Below, in pieces: positions 1 to 9,856 of a stretch of 39,825 nt of DNA. Each line of letters opens with the position of its first letter. Position 1 is the stretch's first letter. The notes beneath the pieces are model-generated. The model was not told the origin of the DNA. It searched no databases and saw nothing but the letters and a program-made list of their open reading frames with translations. A program made the position numbers and the translations under genes. The stretch comes from Chloroflexota bacterium (lineage in GTDB: Bacteria; Chloroflexota; Anaerolineae; Promineifilales; Promineifilaceae), in contig JAHDEB010000034.1 in the NCBI GenBank assembly GCA_020629055.1, positions 1-39,825 of the forward strand, in the 5' to 3' direction.

Positions 1-152
1 CGATGGCCTTGTTGCCCCTGTCCCCTTAGGGGATTGATCGAAAAATGCTTGACTTTTGATATGCGATCCTCATGGTGATGAGTTGCCGGTCGGGAGCGGC
101 TGTTCTCATGAAGGTTGATGGCTAAAGCTCGAATATTGAATCGTTATCAAAA

Positions 153-181
153 TTGACAATTACCACAACACACTTGATAAT
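153..181 (+). promoter_or_regulatory. sigma70-type promoter for a leaderless kinase mRNA
   Basis: A perfect -35 box TTGACA (153-158), a 17-nt spacer and the -10 box GATAAT (176-181) are directly visible. Only six bases separate the -10 box from the ATG at 188, so the expected transcription start falls on or beside the start codon. No Shine-Dalgarno sequence fits. The rest of 1-187 holds no gene I can support; a small CCCC/GGGG hairpin lies near 24-34. Confidence 0.75.
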
Positions 182-187
182 CACAGC

Positions 188-1408
188 ATGCAATTGGGAA
201 CAGTGCTTAGTGAAAGATACAAAGTAGGCGAAAGGATCGGCATCGGGGGGATGGCGGCCGTTTATCGTGCCGAAGACATGCAGCTCGGCCGGGAAGTCGC
301 CATTAAGATCATTCATGAATCCCTTTCCGACGATGAAACCTTTATTCAGCAGTTCCGCAACGAGGCTCACGCGGCCGCCAATCTCAGCCACCCCAACATT
401 GTGATGGTGCATGATATCGGGCAATGGGAAGGTCGCTACTTCATGGTGATGGAGCTGGTCGAAGGGAGCACATTAAAAGACATCATTCGTGACTACCAGT
501 CAAAAGAAGCCTTTATGCCGGTAGAGCGGATGCTCGCCTTGTCGATTCAAATTTGTCGTGGATTAGGGTATGCACATCGTTCAGGCTTGGTGCATTGCGA
601 CATGAAGCCCCAAAACATTCTGATTACTGTGGATGACCGGGCAAAAATCACCGACTTTGGAATTTCTCGTGCCGTCAGTGAAGCGACCCGGACCACAAGT
701 GATATTGTGTGGGGAACGCCCCAATACTTTTCCCCTGAACAAGCGGCCGGGGAACCCCCTTCACCCGCTTCAGACGTCTACTCAATGGGGATTATCATGT
801 ACGAGCTGTTGGGGAATGATCTTCCTTTTAAAGGAGAGAATCCGACAGCGATCGCCTTAAAGCATCTGCAATCTCCACCACCCCATATCCGAACATTAAA
901 TAAAAAGGTTCCACCACAGATGGCCCAAATTTTGCATAAAGTTTTGGCCAAAGAGCCGGCCGGCCGTTATCGGACCGCTGGGCAATTGCAGCGAATTCTT
1001 GAAACCTATTTAAAACAGTCACAAGATGCGACATCACCTTTTATCGAAAGCTTGATGGCGAAAAATAAAAAAACGATCGATCTTGATAAAACCGTCATGC
1101 CGGTTAAGCGGGAGCCTGTACGCCAGCCCAAACCTACCCGTCAACCGGAAAATAGTCGGCCGATAAGAGCAAATCCGCAGCCGTTGATGGACCCTTCAGG
1201 TCAAACTGCGACCCAGCTGCCCGAAAAACACAAACGGGAGCTAAAGACTCAATCCCCCCCGTCGAAAAAGGCGAGGCAATTTGTCACTCCCGTCAGCGAA
1301 ACAGTCTATAACTCGACCTTGGTGATTTTAGGCGTTGTGGCAGCCCTATCCTTGTTAGGATTGATTCCTCTTTGGTATTACGTTTCGACCTTGTGGGCCG
1401 CAGGATAA
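188..1408 (+). CDS. membrane-anchored Ser/Thr protein kinase (PknB-like, non-RD)
   Basis: This is a eukaryotic-type (Hanks) Ser/Thr kinase that would phosphorylate cytoplasmic proteins. The kinase domain fills about residues 10-275: glycine-rich loop GIGGMAAVY (18-26), ATP lysine K40 in AIK, catalytic loop HCDMKPQN with D138, DFG at 156-158 and SPE at 182-184. The usual HRD arginine is Cys137, so this is a non-RD kinase, a class often less dependent on activation-loop phosphorylation. A Lys/Pro/Gln-rich linker (about 290-370) leads to one C-terminal membrane helix (about 377-399) and a very short tail. There are no PASTA repeats or other external sensor, unlike classical PknB. The FHA proteins at 8173-9816 and 20979-22218 are plausible partners. 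The ATG at 188 is placed by the promoter just upstream, suggesting leaderless translation. The kinase call is firm; substrates are unknown. Confidence 0.93.
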   Translation: MQLGTVLSERYKVGERIGIGGMAAVYRAEDMQLGREVAIKIIHESLSDDETFIQQFRNEAHAAANLSHPNIVMVHDIGQWEGRYFMVMELVEGSTLKDIIRDYQSKEAFMPVERMLALSIQICRGLGYAHRSGLVHCDMKPQNILITVDDRAKITDFGISRAVSEATRTTSDIVWGTPQYFSPEQAAGEPPSPASDVYSMGIIMYELLGNDLPFKGENPTAIALKHLQSPPPHIRTLNKKVPPQMAQILHKVLAKEPAGRYRTAGQLQRILETYLKQSQDATSPFIESLMAKNKKTIDLDKTVMPVKREPVRQPKPTRQPENSRPIRANPQPLMDPSGQTATQLPEKHKRELKTQSPPSKKARQFVTPVSETVYNSTLVILGVVAALSLLGLIPLWYYVSTLWAAG

Positions 1409-1588
1409 ACGAAGACCGGGTTTAATCATTTAGCCGAGGGGCCTTTTCTATGTTCCGGTTGTCCCCTAAATACCCCAAATTACTTTTCAATTTGCATCAA
1501 TAATGCATTGGATTTATTTGATTTGTAAATTAAGTTGAGTTGATATCGTGATAAACAAACGACAATCGACGGTTTACGCTTCGGTTTC

Positions 1589-1597
1589 TGATATAAT
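1589..1597 (+). promoter_or_regulatory. extended -10 promoter of ftsH
   Basis: TGATATAAT is an extended -10 element (TG-n-TATAAT). No good -35 box lies 16-18 nt upstream, which fits extended -10 promoters. The start would be near 1604, giving a leader of about 32 nt before the ATG at 1636. The same nine bases recur at 7913-7921 and, on the minus strand, at 10699-10707. Confidence 0.6.
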
Positions 1598-1635
1598 TTT
1601 CCTTCGTTTTGTCCACAAATAAGTAGAAGACATTT

Positions 1636-3462
1636 ATGAATTCATCTCTAATAACACGTATTTTAATTTATGCTCTTATCGCCGTGGCCGTTGGGTCTAT
1701 CGCATGGAGCGTTATTAATTCAGATACAAGCAGCACAGATGTGCCGATTAGCCAGATCGCACAAGAAATTATGGATGGCAACATCCAAAAGATACAGGTA
1801 GATGCCAGTGGTCAAAATATAACCATTGATTACCAAAACGGGACCCGCAAACGGTCGCTTAAAAGTTCAGCCTCATCTTTAGAAGAAGTTTTAGCAACCT
1901 ACGGGGTAACCGGCCAAACGCTTAACGACAACAATGTGATCGTGACATATACCCAGCCGGGCTTCTTAGCGAATCTGTTTTCTTCATCATTTCTGTTGTT
2001 TTTGTTTCCGGTTGTTTTGATGATCGGTCTCTTTTTGTTTATGACTCGCCAGTCTCAGGGAGCGGGCAACCAGGCGATGGCTTTTGGTAAAAGCAAGGCC
2101 AAAATGGTGACCAGTGATACCCCAACAGTTACATTTGACGATGTCGCGGGGGCACAAGAAGCTAAAGAAGAGCTGCAAGAAGTGGTTCACTTTTTGAAAG
2201 AGCCTGAGAAATATGTCAACTTTGGGGCTCGCATACCACGCGGCCTTTTGATGGTTGGCCCTCCAGGAACCGGTAAAACTTTGATCGCAAAAGCGGTTGC
2301 TGGTGAGGCGGCTGTTCCTTTCTTTCAATTATCAGGATCTGAATTTGTAGAAATGTTCGTTGGTGTAGGTGCCAGCCGCGTTCGTGATCTATTCGAACAA
2401 GCGAAACGCCACAGCCCATGCATTATTTTTATCGATGAAATCGATGCCGTTGGGCGGCAGCGTGGCGCTGGGCTGGGTGGCTCGCACGATGAGCGGGAGC
2501 AAACGTTGAACCAAATTTTGGTTGAAATGGATGGCTTTGATACGGATGAAACGATCATCATGATCGCGGCAACCAACCGGCCGGACATTTTAGACCCAGC
2601 ATTGCTGCGGCCGGGTCGTTTTGACCGGCGTGTGATCATGGACCGACCCGACGTTGGTGGCCGTGAAGAGATTTTCTATGTGCACATGCGGGGCAAACCG
2701 ATTGCAAAAGAGGTCGATGTTCCTGTATTAGCCCGTGCAACCCCCGGATTTACCGGTGCTGATATCGAAAATGCTGTCAACGAAGCTGCACTACTTTCGG
2801 CCCGCAGAGATTTGAACGAAGTGAGCATGAAAGAGCTGCAAGACGCCATTGAACGCGTACAGCTTGGCCCAGAACGCCGTAGCCGCATTATTACCCCGGA
2901 AGAGAAAGAGCTAGTGGCTTATCATGAAGCCGGACACGCACTGATCGCATGGCTGTTGCCAGAAGGTCCTGAAGTTCGCAAAGTGACTGTTATTCCACGT
3001 GGAATGGCGGGTGGCGTGACCTGGTTCTTAGCAGATGAGAATCAGCTGATGACAACCAAGAAATTCAAGGCACAAATTGCAACCGCTTTGGGCGGCCGTG
3101 TGGCTGAAGAAATTATTTTTGGGGATGTAACAACCGGGGCGAGTGGAGATTTACAGTCGATTACGCAGGCGGCTAAATCGATGGTGACCCAATACGGTAT
3201 GAGTGAAGGCTTAGGGTTGCGCGTTTATGGTGCCCGACAAGAAATGGTTTTCTTAGGGCGAGAAATCAGCGAACAACGGGATTATTCCGACGCGATTGCT
3301 GAAAAGATTGACCTTGAAGTCAATGAGATTATCGCCACTGAATATGCTCGCGTAACCCAACTGATGACAGACAATCGGGACAAGTTAGAGCTGATTGCCA
3401 ATACACTGCTCGAAGTTGAGACGTTGGACATGAAGGCGTTCTCTGACTTACTTGAGGAATAG
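1636..3462 (+). CDS. ftsH: ATP-dependent zinc metalloprotease FtsH
   Basis: FtsH is the membrane-bound hexameric AAA+ protease that degrades misassembled membrane proteins and short-lived regulators. At 608 aa it has normal family length. Two N-terminal membrane helices (about 8-26 and 117-137) flank a small external domain. The AAA module has Walker A GPPGTGKT (208-215), Walker B IIFIDEID (263-270) and the second-region-of-homology stretch [20 protein letters not shown] split around 312-331. The peptidase has zinc motif HEAGH (430-434), with the third ligand probably D505 in TGASGD, where many homologues have TGASND. The gene stands alone behind an extended -10 promoter. It is well conserved, with nothing missing. 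Confidence 0.98.
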   Translation: MNSSLITRILIYALIAVAVGSIAWSVINSDTSSTDVPISQIAQEIMDGNIQKIQVDASGQNITIDYQNGTRKRSLKSSASSLEEVLATYGVTGQTLNDNNVIVTYTQPGFLANLFSSSFLLFLFPVVLMIGLFLFMTRQSQGAGNQAMAFGKSKAKMVTSDTPTVTFDDVAGAQEAKEELQEVVHFLKEPEKYVNFGARIPRGLLMVGPPGTGKTLIAKAVAGEAAVPFFQLSGSEFVEMFVGVGASRVRDLFEQAKRHSPCIIFIDEIDAVGRQRGAGLGGSHDEREQTLNQILVEMDGFDTDETIIMIAATNRPDILDPALLRPGRFDRRVIMDRPDVGGREEIFYVHMRGKPIAKEVDVPVLARATPGFTGADIENAVNEAALLSARRDLNEVSMKELQDAIERVQLGPERRSRIITPEEKELVAYHEAGHALIAWLLPEGPEVRKVTVIPRGMAGGVTWFLADENQLMTTKKFKAQIATALGGRVAEEIIFGDVTTGASGDLQSITQAAKSMVTQYGMSEGLGLRVYGARQEMVFLGREISEQRDYSDAIAEKIDLEVNEIIATEYARVTQLMTDNRDKLELIANTLLEVETLDMKAFSDLLEE

Positions 3463-3544
3463 GTGATTGGTCCTGTTTGCTGAGTTTAAGCACGAAAATC
3501 GCCGGTGAAATGATTGCTACGGTGGAAAATAAAGAGGGAGCTCC

Positions 3545-3550
3545 TATAAT
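3545..3550 (+). promoter_or_regulatory. -10 box of the membrane sensor gene
   Basis: A perfect TATAAT lies 18 bases before the ATG at 3569. A weak -35 candidate, TGGAAA at 3523-3528, gives a 16-nt spacer. The predicted start near 3557 leaves a leader of about 12 nt with no Shine-Dalgarno site. Confidence 0.45.
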
Positions 3551-3568
3551 TGCTGGCAAGATTTGATT

Positions 3569-5512
3569 ATGCCATTTTTTCAAGCCCTCATTCCAATCTT
3601 AAATGACGTTCTGCAAAGTGCGATCGTCATTTTTGGCGCTTCAATTGTCCTATACAATCTGCCCTATTTTCGGCGTGACAGAGTCACACGCTCCTTTGCC
3701 CTACTCACCACATTTGTTGTAATCGTATACATGGTTGAATTGGTTGTATCCAACGGTGTTCCTTTGGAATCGGCCGGTACCTGGTTGCGTACCGAGTGGA
3801 TCGGCATTGCGCACGTCCCGGCCGCATTGCTGCACCTGTCAGACGTCCTCTTAATCTCTACCGGCGCTGTCTCTAATCGTCGTAGATACACGGTTTATGC
3901 GATGTATCTCATCGGGTCTGCGTTTATGGCCGTGGCGATTTTGTCAGACCATTTAGTCGGTTCGGTGACTGGGCAAGTCGGCTTCTATTATTTACGGGCT
4001 GGATGGTTATTTCCCGTTTTCACAACCTTCTTTATTTTGGTTGTGGCGTTTGCAATTTGGAACATTTGGCAAGCGCGTAACCGCACGTTGGTACCAACCA
4101 CACGGCGTCGATTATCTTTGGTGTTGGCCGGTGCATTGGCGGCACCTCTTGGTGTTTACCCCTATCTACTGATCATCTCGGGAGATGCGATACAGTCTCC
4201 CTTTTGGATTCAAATCTTGCTTTTGCTAGGGAACCTAATTGTAGGGGCGATGTTTGGCATTTTAACCTCACAGCTTGTGTATTTCGCCATGACGTCTTCT
4301 CCTGCCCGGGTAGTTCGCGTTCGGTTGTACAAATATATGGCCCGGGTGCCATTGGCTGCGACTTTGGTCTTGACCGCTTATGTTTTGGTGCAGCAAGGGG
4401 CAAACTTTTTGGGTCTGCCGCTTGAATTGGCCATACCTTTTGCCATCGTTGCCACGGTGATTTTTGTTGAATGGTCGATCCATACGTTTAAGCGCGGTCT
4501 TGAACGCATCTTCCAATTAAACGAAGACCCTGATGTACGACGTATTCAGCTGCTGAGTGAGCGGATTATTACGACCCGTGAGATGCATGAATTTCTGGAG
4601 AGTATTTTGGCGACCACGTGCAATGCACTGCAAACGCCGGCCGCCTTTGTCGTCTCTTACACGGCCGATGGGCCACGGGTCGAGCGGTCTATCGGTATTG
4701 GAAAAGAGGGGAGTCAATCTTCTTTAGAATCTGAAATACAGAATATTACAGAGTTTAGCGAGAATGGATCGCAAACGGCCGAAACTGACGACTACCCCGT
4801 GCCGGTAGGGGATGGGGATCTGGTCCGGTGGAATGATTATTGGATTCGCCCCTTACGATCGATAAAAACGAACGACCTATTGGGCATTTTTGGGATTCGG
4901 ATTCGTGAAAGCATGCTTTACTTGACCGAGGACGAGACGATTTTATTCAACAATTTGTCTCGCCAAGCTGCATCCGCTTTAGAAGATCAAGTGCTGCAGC
5001 GCCAAGTCTTTGCAGCTGTAGAAGGGTTGTTGCCACAGGTGACCGAGCGGCAAACGCGGGCAAATTTGGCCGCAAATAGTGACCCTACACCAGCGCTGAC
5101 GCAGTCGGCCGAAGAATTAGCGATGCTCAATGACCCCGATTTTTCTACGATGGTGCGTGACGCATTGAGCCATTATTGGGGTGGCCCTCGACTTACAGAA
5201 AGCCCGTTAATCGCCCTTTCAATTGTGCAAAAGGCGTTAGAAGAAAACGAAGACAATGCCACCCGAGCGATGCGCGATATTTTGACCAAAGCGATCGATC
5301 GTCAGAAACCGGAGGGGGACCGCAGTTGGACAAGTGCAGAATGGATCATGTATAACATTCTGGAGCTCAAATTTTTAGAAGGGCGGAAAGTGCGTGACAT
5401 CGCCCGCAGACTGGCAATGAGTGAGTCTGATTTATACCGCAAGCAGCGGATTGCCATCGAAAATGTCGCCAAAACGATTTCTGAGATGGAACGGGTTGAA
5501 AGCCAACCTTAA
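3569..5512 (+). CDS. multi-TM sensor with GAF-like domain and C-terminal HTH
   Basis: I do not recognise a named gene. From the ATG at 3569 the protein has 647 aa (an in-frame TTG at 3563 is an alternative start). About residues 1-300 form eight to ten membrane helices, resembling the N-terminal 7TM-type regions of some histidine kinases. A GAF-like domain follows (about 320-470, after an LSERI/TREMHEFLESIL helix). The C-terminal third is helical and ends in a sigma-region-4-like helix-turn-helix around VRDIARRLAMSESDLYRKQR (about 604-624). There is no HisKA or HATPase domain and no phospho-accepting motif. The architecture therefore suggests a one-component sensor in which a membrane or GAF signal controls a tethered DNA-binding domain. 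That role is inferred. The gene lies between ftsH and lysA with its own -10 box. Confidence 0.75.
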   Translation: MPFFQALIPILNDVLQSAIVIFGASIVLYNLPYFRRDRVTRSFALLTTFVVIVYMVELVVSNGVPLESAGTWLRTEWIGIAHVPAALLHLSDVLLISTGAVSNRRRYTVYAMYLIGSAFMAVAILSDHLVGSVTGQVGFYYLRAGWLFPVFTTFFILVVAFAIWNIWQARNRTLVPTTRRRLSLVLAGALAAPLGVYPYLLIISGDAIQSPFWIQILLLLGNLIVGAMFGILTSQLVYFAMTSSPARVVRVRLYKYMARVPLAATLVLTAYVLVQQGANFLGLPLELAIPFAIVATVIFVEWSIHTFKRGLERIFQLNEDPDVRRIQLLSERIITTREMHEFLESILATTCNALQTPAAFVVSYTADGPRVERSIGIGKEGSQSSLESEIQNITEFSENGSQTAETDDYPVPVGDGDLVRWNDYWIRPLRSIKTNDLLGIFGIRIRESMLYLTEDETILFNNLSRQAASALEDQVLQRQVFAAVEGLLPQVTERQTRANLAANSDPTPALTQSAEELAMLNDPDFSTMVRDALSHYWGGPRLTESPLIALSIVQKALEENEDNATRAMRDILTKAIDRQKPEGDRSWTSAEWIMYNILELKFLEGRKVRDIARRLAMSESDLYRKQRIAIENVAKTISEMERVESQP

Positions 5513-5615
5513 TCAGTGCACATAGAGAAAAGCTAAAAGAGAAGAGGGCTGAAGATTTTGACCTCCTGTGGTTTTTAATTTCTTCTTCTAATAATCTCAA
5601 ACCTCCCGAGTAATC

Positions 5616-6863
5616 ATGTTTCACTATCAACAAAACGGACCTGCAGCCGAACTTTACTGTGAACAAGTGGCCTTAAGCACTATTTGCGCAGAAGTTGGCA
5701 CCCCGACCTATATTTACTCGACCGAGATCATCAGGCGTAATGTTCAAAGCTACCTGGCGGCCGATCCTGATGCGACTTTTGCTTATGCGCTAAAAGCGAA
5801 CCAGAATTTAGAGATTTTAAAATTAATTCAAAACTTGGGCTTTGGCGCCGATGTGACCAGCGGTGGGGAGCTCTACTTGGCGCTACAAGCCGGTTTTGAC
5901 CCGAAAAAAATTATCTATTCCGGCGTCGGTAAACGGGATGATGAGATTCGGATGGCGTTGAAGGCGAAGATATCTGCCTTGCATGTCGAGTCATCGGCCG
6001 AGTTGTTTATCATTGAAAAATTGGCGGCCGAGCTTGGTATTCGGGCAAATGTGGGTTTTCGCTTAAACCCCAATGTCAGTGCAGAGACCCATCCATATAT
6101 CTCAACCGGTTTACTCGAAAATAAATTTGGTGTCCCGATGGAAAAAGGGATGGAAATGATTCACTATGCGGCTGCGTCTCACCATTTGCATCCTACTGGC
6201 GTCGCAATGCATATCGGATCACAGATTCGCGAAACTTCATCCTTTATCCAAGCAGCCCAGTTGGTAGCCGATCTTGCGATTGAACTCAAGTCTGGCGGCG
6301 TAGAATTGGCGTATATCGATATCGGTGGGGGCTTAGGGATAGACTATGGACAAGCTGAATCTGATTTAAGCGAAGCGGAACGTGATATCAATGATTGGGT
6401 GAATCAGGTAGGCCATCCGGTGCGTACGGCGGGATTTCGATTAAAGGCGGAGCCAGGTCGTTCAATTATGGGGGCAGCCGGGGCGTTGTTGACTCAGGTA
6501 ACCTTGGCGAAGTTCAATCAGCAAAAACAATTTTTAATCGCCGATGCCGGTATGAACGACCTTCTAAGACCACCTCTATATCAGGCCACGCATCCGATTT
6601 TGCCGGTCAAGACGTTAATCGGTACGAATCAACAGACTGTTGACGTTGTGGGACCGATTTGTGAAAGTAGCGACTTTTTGGGTAAGGATGTGCAGTTACC
6701 CGTTACCCGCAGAGGGGATCGGCTGGCCGTTATGAATGCGGGAGCGTATGGATTTGCCATGAGCAGCAACTACAATGGGCGCTTACGGGCGGCCGAAGTG
6801 CTCGTCGATGGTGAGAATTGGCGTGTGATACGATCACGCCAAGAATATGCGGATTTGATCTAA
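5616..6863 (+). CDS. lysA: diaminopimelate decarboxylase
   Basis: LysA converts meso-diaminopimelate to L-lysine, the last step of lysine biosynthesis, in the cytoplasm with PLP. The 415-aa product is full length for this fold III PLP enzyme. Visible signatures are YALKANQN (the PLP Schiff-base lysine), GADVTSGGEL, HIGSQI, the phosphate-binding DIGGGLGIDYG, EPGRSIMG, the substrate/active-site segment GPICESSDFLGKD and the C-terminal GAYGFAMSSNYN. The Glu-Ser/Cys arrangement fits decarboxylases acting on DAP better than those acting on arginine or ornithine. No clear Shine-Dalgarno lies before the ATG. Neighbours are signalling genes, so there is no lysine operon here. Confidence 0.95.
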   Translation: MFHYQQNGPAAELYCEQVALSTICAEVGTPTYIYSTEIIRRNVQSYLAADPDATFAYALKANQNLEILKLIQNLGFGADVTSGGELYLALQAGFDPKKIIYSGVGKRDDEIRMALKAKISALHVESSAELFIIEKLAAELGIRANVGFRLNPNVSAETHPYISTGLLENKFGVPMEKGMEMIHYAAASHHLHPTGVAMHIGSQIRETSSFIQAAQLVADLAIELKSGGVELAYIDIGGGLGIDYGQAESDLSEAERDINDWVNQVGHPVRTAGFRLKAEPGRSIMGAAGALLTQVTLAKFNQQKQFLIADAGMNDLLRPPLYQATHPILPVKTLIGTNQQTVDVVGPICESSDFLGKDVQLPVTRRGDRLAVMNAGAYGFAMSSNYNGRLRAAEVLVDGENWRVIRSRQEYADLI

Positions 6864-6952
6864 AGTTTCACTTAAATCCCACTTGATTATGTCAAGTAGA
6901 TGACAGTTTGCCTCTGGTGTCTTCTGTATGGTAGACTCAAAAACGTAGACGG

Positions 6953-7612
6953 ATGCCGGTGAACATGGACCCAGAAATCACATATATTAGAAGTACCAGT
7001 ATGGAAGAACCCCAACACGAACCTCGAAGAAACTTAATGCAAATAAATGGCAATTTTGAATGGCTAAAAACAGCCTTGTTTTTGGGTATTCTTTTTGTGG
7101 CTGCATTTTTAGCGATTCGCATTATCGGTCCACTGATCTTTAGTGATTATGTGCCGGCTATTTTAGGTTTATCGAGTGATGATGCAGACAGTATGGCACC
7201 TATTGATGTTGAGCCGTCCGATGGGTCACCTCGAGAGGAGGGTTCAGTAACACAAACAGAGCCTAATCCTGCCGTCGATACAGACACCAATAGCGAAACA
7301 GATAGGACTGGGACTGATTTAGCCGAAGATCCAGCTGTAGAACCTGCAAACGAAGCCGGTGAGGCTGATGATGCTGGTGTGATGGTTGAAGATGATGAAA
7401 CCACGGCCGGAAAGAATGAATCATCGGCCGAAGATGGGGGCGTGCTCGAAATACAAGACAACTTTGAACTGTACGTTGTCCGGCCGAATGACACGCTAAC
7501 TTCGATCGGGGCTACTTTTGGTGTGAGCATTGAGGAAATCATCGCTGCAAATGAATTCCTTAACCCACATTATTTACAGCTTGGGCAAGAAATTAAAATC
7601 CCGATCAACTAA
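6953..7612 (+). CDS. single-pass membrane protein with acidic linker and C-terminal LysM domain
   Basis: The 219-aa product has one membrane helix (about 38-63). A long linker rich in Asp, Glu, Ser and Thr (about 75-165) follows, then one LysM domain (about 173-219: YVVRPNDTLTSIGATFG...IIAANEF...LQLGQEIKIP). LysM domains bind GlcNAc-containing glycans such as peptidoglycan. The protein therefore probably sits N-in, C-out and tethers the membrane to the wall. No catalytic domain is attached. The start could be the ATG at 6953 or at 6965; neither has a strong Shine-Dalgarno. A possible promoter is TTGCCT (6908-6913) with TAGACT (6932-6937), 18 nt apart. Confidence 0.85.
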   Translation: MPVNMDPEITYIRSTSMEEPQHEPRRNLMQINGNFEWLKTALFLGILFVAAFLAIRIIGPLIFSDYVPAILGLSSDDADSMAPIDVEPSDGSPREEGSVTQTEPNPAVDTDTNSETDRTGTDLAEDPAVEPANEAGEADDAGVMVEDDETTAGKNESSAEDGGVLEIQDNFELYVVRPNDTLTSIGATFGVSIEEIIAANEFLNPHYLQLGQEIKIPIN

Positions 7613-8172
7613 CCCGATGAGCACCGGAGCCTGCCTACAATAAAAGACCAAACATGGGGAGCAATGCGATATCCGTAAGGCGTTCATCCGCTTAAGTAAA
7701 AATAAAATAATCGGTTATTAAACTCGGTGGTATAATTTGCATGTGAAAATTACCTAAAGGTTAACCAATTACACAGCGGCATGGACTTATGGGTGATACT
7801 TTTTTTCTCATTGATGATTACGATAAATAGAAGATTAAAATCAGCTAAATTTAACTGTTAAGTTCGGTTCATTTTTGTAATGTGCTACCTAGATTTAACG
7901 ACTGATATAATGGTGTAGGCGAGTATTTTCCAGCTTATGCTTAATAATCACTCTTTTTCTTCTGTTTATTAACACTGAAATTAAAAACATAGGGTAAAAC
8001 TAGGCTAGATCAAGCTATCATCGATTTTGTCATGGGAGATCATCTCATCTGCACACCTAACGGTTGAATTGCACCGATATGATTCACACACTTACTTTGT
8101 TACCAAATGACAAACACCCACTGTTTAAGAATCACACCTAACTCGTTTATACAAGATAATTTAATAGGCTAA
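7613..8172. other. 560-bp non-coding gap with two orphan -10 elements
   Basis: No convincing ORF is seen on either strand and the stretch is AT-rich. Two strong -10-like boxes point rightwards: TATAAT at 7731-7736 and the extended TGATATAAT at 7913-7921. Both lie far (about 430 and 250 nt) from the next gene, so they would give a very long leader or drive a small RNA. A GATAAT at 8155-8160, twelve bases before the kinase ATG, lacks a recognisable -35 box. I see no known riboswitch. Confidence 0.5.
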
Positions 8173-9816
8173 ATGAAAGAAGTTATCGGCCAAGTCATCA
8201 ATAATTTTGAAATACAAGAAATAATTGGGGAAGGGAGCATGGGCGTTGTTTATCGCGCCTATCATCCGGATTTGCAGCGCTATACCGCTATCAAAGTGCT
8301 GCGGCCGGAAATGATCGATATTCCCGATTCTTTCGAGCGCTTTTTGCAAGAGGCCCGGACCGCAGCTCAGCTTCAGCATGAAAATATTGTCAATGTCATC
8401 AATTTTGGCGAGATTGAAGAAAGTTACTATCTGATGATGGAGTATGTGGAAGGAGCCAGTATGCGGGAGCTGGTTCAAGAAAACCCTCAAGGGATAGACG
8501 TAAAAGACGTCGCAGTCATTTTTTCGCAAATCGCTGATGTGCTTAGTTTCTCGCATGATGCTGGAGTCTTGCATCGCGATCTAAAGCCTGACAATATTTT
8601 GCTAACCTCAAACGAGGATGATGAAGGCAAATATCGGGCGATGGTGAGCGATTTCGGCTTAGTAAAAATTGCACGGGGTGAAAGCCTGACCCATACGGTG
8701 AATGGGATGACTTTGGGGACACCGGCCTATATGTCACCAGAGCAGTGTACAGGAAGCGAGACAGATGCCCGGACCGATATCTATTCGTTAGGGGTTACGA
8801 TGTACGAGGCTGTGACCGGTCAACGGCCGTATCCGATTCGAAACCTGTTCGATGCGGTGAAGTTCCACACAAGCGGTAAATTGGTTCCCCCAAAAGCGTT
8901 AAACCCAAATATTCCAAATCAACTTAATATTTTGATACGGCAGATGCTGAACACAGAACCTGAAAAACGACCGGGGTCTGCGGCCGAAGTGAAAAATCGA
9001 CTGGCCCGCTTTATGCCTAATACTCAGGCGCTAAGTCAGTCTCAAATGATTCACCGGATCAAAAGCGGCATCCGGTTGACGTCTGAACCGAGCGACAGCC
9101 AGTTTTTATTTTCGTCTATCCGTGAGGAGACGCTAAAAGAGGCCAGCACACCGATTTCGCGCTGCATCGTTGTTTCGTACCAGGGCAAGATTGAAAATAT
9201 CCTTCCACCATTGATCATGGGGGAAGAGTTGATTGTGGGGCGCAGCAATACGGCCGACATCGTTTTAGGCCGCCAAGAGCGATACGTCTCTAAAAAGCAC
9301 TGTATCATCGAAGTATTGGGCGATCGCGTCATGGTGCGCGATTTAGACAGCACCAACGGGACGTTTATTGGTGATAATCGAATCAGTTCGACAACGGCCA
9401 CAGCTTGGGATGAAGAAAAAGATATTAATTTAGGCGGCTATAAATTGGCTTTGACCAGTGTCAAAGACGCTGAAAAAATTCAAATCGATCAGGCAGAAGA
9501 AGAAGGGACGGTTATTCAAAGTCAGGTTTCAATCACCTGTAGCGAGGCCAAACCGGAAAGTGTTAGTTTGCTGGGCAGTACAGTGTATATCGGCCGCTTA
9601 CCCGAATGCCAAATGATTTTGCCCAATGGTCGCGTCTCAAAAAAGCATGTTCAAATAGATTTTGAAGGGCAAGAGGTTTTTGTGACCGACTTGAATAGTA
9701 CAAATGGATCTACGTTGAACGGCCGCAGGCTGGTGCCTGGTCAACGAGTAATGTGGGATGGCAATGCCAGCTTGAAAATTGCCGATTTTGAAATTGATCT
9801 GATTAAACCGATTTAG
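8173..9816 (+). CDS. cytosolic Ser/Thr protein kinase with two C-terminal FHA domains
   Basis: A Hanks-type kinase domain occupies about residues 10-275: glycine loop GEGSMGVVY (19-27), K41, HRD 134-136 in HRDLKPDN, DFG 160-162 and the SPE segment around 188-190. After a helical linker come two FHA domains, at about 350-415 (VGRSNTADIVL, SKKHC, DLDSTNGTF) and about 468-540 (IGRLPECQMIL, SKKHV, DLNSTNGST). Both keep the residues that bind phosphothreonine. No membrane segment is seen, so this 547-aa kinase is probably soluble and may dock on phosphorylated partners or on its own autophosphorylated form. It is an RD kinase, unlike the one at 188. It stands alone, followed by a strong terminator. 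Substrates are not predictable. Confidence 0.95.
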   Translation: MKEVIGQVINNFEIQEIIGEGSMGVVYRAYHPDLQRYTAIKVLRPEMIDIPDSFERFLQEARTAAQLQHENIVNVINFGEIEESYYLMMEYVEGASMRELVQENPQGIDVKDVAVIFSQIADVLSFSHDAGVLHRDLKPDNILLTSNEDDEGKYRAMVSDFGLVKIARGESLTHTVNGMTLGTPAYMSPEQCTGSETDARTDIYSLGVTMYEAVTGQRPYPIRNLFDAVKFHTSGKLVPPKALNPNIPNQLNILIRQMLNTEPEKRPGSAAEVKNRLARFMPNTQALSQSQMIHRIKSGIRLTSEPSDSQFLFSSIREETLKEASTPISRCIVVSYQGKIENILPPLIMGEELIVGRSNTADIVLGRQERYVSKKHCIIEVLGDRVMVRDLDSTNGTFIGDNRISSTTATAWDEEKDINLGGYKLALTSVKDAEKIQIDQAEEEGTVIQSQVSITCSEAKPESVSLLGSTVYIGRLPECQMILPNGRVSKKHVQIDFEGQEVFVTDLNSTNGSTLNGRRLVPGQRVMWDGNASLKIADFEIDLIKPI

Positions 9817-9856
9817 CACCAAAAGGTTAGTTCAAGCTAAACCTTTAATTAAACGC

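Noticed and set aside
7147..7542. Long minus-strand frame inside the LysM gene (Ser/Thr/Val-rich).
   Set aside because: It is a shadow of the Asp/Glu-rich linker coding sequence.
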